Below are positions 63,265 to 64,000 of a stretch of DNA of 64,000 bases, piece after piece (positions within the stretch are counted from its first letter, which is position 1; every line of letters begins with the position of its first letter). The notes beneath the pieces were generated by a model. It made no database searches. It was not told the origin of the DNA and saw nothing but the letters and a program-made list of their open reading frames with translations. A program made the position numbers and the translations under genes. The stretch comes from Halomonas sp. GD1P12 (GTDB taxonomy: Bacteria; Pseudomonadota; Gammaproteobacteria; Pseudomonadales; Halomonadaceae), in assembly GCF_025725645.1 (NCBI RefSeq), contig NZ_CP107007.1, positions 1,364,001 to 1,428,000 of the forward strand, given 5' to 3'.

Positions 63265-63976
63265 AGGCAGCACACGCATACTGATTGTTGACGACGAGCC
63301 GCAGATCCGGCGTTTTCTGCGCATCAGTCTGGCGTCCCAGGGGTACTCGGTAATCGAAGCCGAGAACGGCGAGCAGGCGCTGGGCGCGGTGTATACCCAG
63401 GCGCCGGACGTGGTGCTGCTCGATCTGGGACTGCCCGACATGGATGGCCATGAGGTGCTGCGCGGCATCCGCGAGCACAGCAGCGTGCCGGTGATCGTGG
63501 TCTCCGTGCGCGACCGTGAAGAGGAGAAGGTCAGCTCGCTGGATAACGGTGCCAACGACTACGTGACCAAGCCGTTCGGCATTCAAGAGCTTCTGGCGCG
63601 TATCCGCGCCGTGCAGCGCCAGGCGCTGCGGGCGAAGGGCGAGGCGGTCGCCCGCTGCTATACAAGCCAGGGGCTCACCATTGACCTGGAGCTTCGCCGG
63701 GTAGCGTTGAACCAGGTGCCGGTGCACCTGACTCGCAAGGAGTTCGCGGTGCTGGCCCGCCTGTGCCGCTATGCGGGCCGGGTGGTGACCCAGACCCAGC
63801 TACTCAAGGAAGTGTGGGGCCCGACCCACGTGGACGATACCCACTACCTTCGCATCGTGGTCAGCCGGCTGCGCCAGAAACTCGGCGACGACCCCCAGAC
63901 GCCGGTACTGCTGCAGACCGAAGCCGGCGTCGGGTATCGGCTTCTAGTGGAGCCCGTGCGCGCGCACGCCATCTAG
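63254..63976 (+). CDS. kdpE: Response regulator KdpE
   Basis: A 240 aa OmpR/PhoB-type activator of kdpFABC. The receiver domain (1-120) has ILIVDDEPQIRRFL, VLLDLGLPDMDG (phosphorylated Asp), VSVRDREEEKV and NDYVTKPF with the conserved Lys. The C-terminal winged helix (about 130-235) has HLTRKEFAVLARLCRYAGRVV and YLRIVVSRLRQKLGDDP in outline. The start lies within the end of kdpD. The T-rich repeats upstream of kdpF are its likely targets. Confidence 0.95.
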   Translation: MKSEGSTRILIVDDEPQIRRFLRISLASQGYSVIEAENGEQALGAVYTQAPDVVLLDLGLPDMDGHEVLRGIREHSSVPVIVVSVRDREEEKVSSLDNGANDYVTKPFGIQELLARIRAVQRQALRAKGEAVARCYTSQGLTIDLELRRVALNQVPVHLTRKEFAVLARLCRYAGRVVTQTQLLKEVWGPTHVDDTHYLRIVVSRLRQKLGDDPQTPVLLQTEAGVGYRLLVEPVRAHAI

Positions 63977-64000
63977 CGACGCCAGAACATCGGTGTCATC

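Noticed and set aside
1..64000. Looked for CRISPR arrays, tRNA or rRNA genes, prophage genes and full insertion sequences.
   Set aside because: None seen: no regular repeat-spacer pattern, no transposase or phage structural protein among the reading frames.

Overview
The window is a 64 kb stretch of a GC-rich gammaproteobacterial chromosome, most likely Halomonas or a close relative (Halomonadaceae). This is inferred from gene content and protein style (PutA, fused caa3 oxidase, FruB fusion, TRAP transporter, Kdp plus TrkA) and was not tested by a search. Genes are densely packed, many overlap by 4 bp, and almost all are typical core or near-core genes.

Layout. 1-3.9 kb: 5' part of putA, an AraC-type regulator and a small membrane protein, with a symmetric 157 bp fold-back element between the last two. 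4-10 kb: a Pmp3-tail membrane protein, an EamA exporter, NAD kinase with a phosphoesterase, and a rhomboid-DUF1315-DUF2797 operon. Two candidate small RNAs that share a 12-mer before their terminators lie here. 10.2-18.7 kb: an aa3/caa3 cytochrome oxidase locus (cyt c-fused subunit II, fused subunit I+III, small membrane proteins, copper-type P1B ATPase, BASS transporter, wHTH protein). 18.8-23 kb: phosphate genes (Na/Pi cotransporter, alkaline phosphatase), each behind Pho-box-like heptamer ladders, with a radical SAM gene carrying a LexA-like box between them. 23-33.4 kb: small enzymes, azlCD, a TRAP transporter-TetR-amidohydrolase operon with a 20 bp palindrome, and a GDSL autotransporter esterase. 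33.5-34.4 kb: a hypothetical gene split by an in-frame TAG.

35.3-38.03 kb is the most foreign part. It is an AT-rich array of three single-gene cassettes, each closed by an attC-like inverted repeat ending in GTTAT, with no integrase in view (a CALIN-type array). The cassettes encode two different proteins with an R-x4-H (HEPN-like) motif and an orphan ParA/MinD-type ATPase. Functions are unknown; toxin or anti-phage roles are the leading guess.

38.2-50.2 kb is central carbon metabolism: pgi, the fructose PTS operon fruBKA with its Cra/FruR regulator, mgsA, pyk and gap. HexR-like palindromes precede pgi, pyk and gap, and a Cra-like operator lies between fruB and fruR, so hexose entry and lower glycolysis look co-regulated. 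50.3-54.5 kb: a Tat-exported CpdB-type nucleotidase broken by a TAA stop, and a DUF3455 protein with a SigK/RskA-like sigma and anti-sigma pair. 54.5-64 kb: potassium homeostasis (trkA, then kdpFABCDE), with tandem T-rich repeats upstream of kdpF as candidate KdpE sites.

No rRNA, tRNA, CRISPR array, prophage or complete insertion sequence was seen, and no gene-free stretch exceeds 300 bases.
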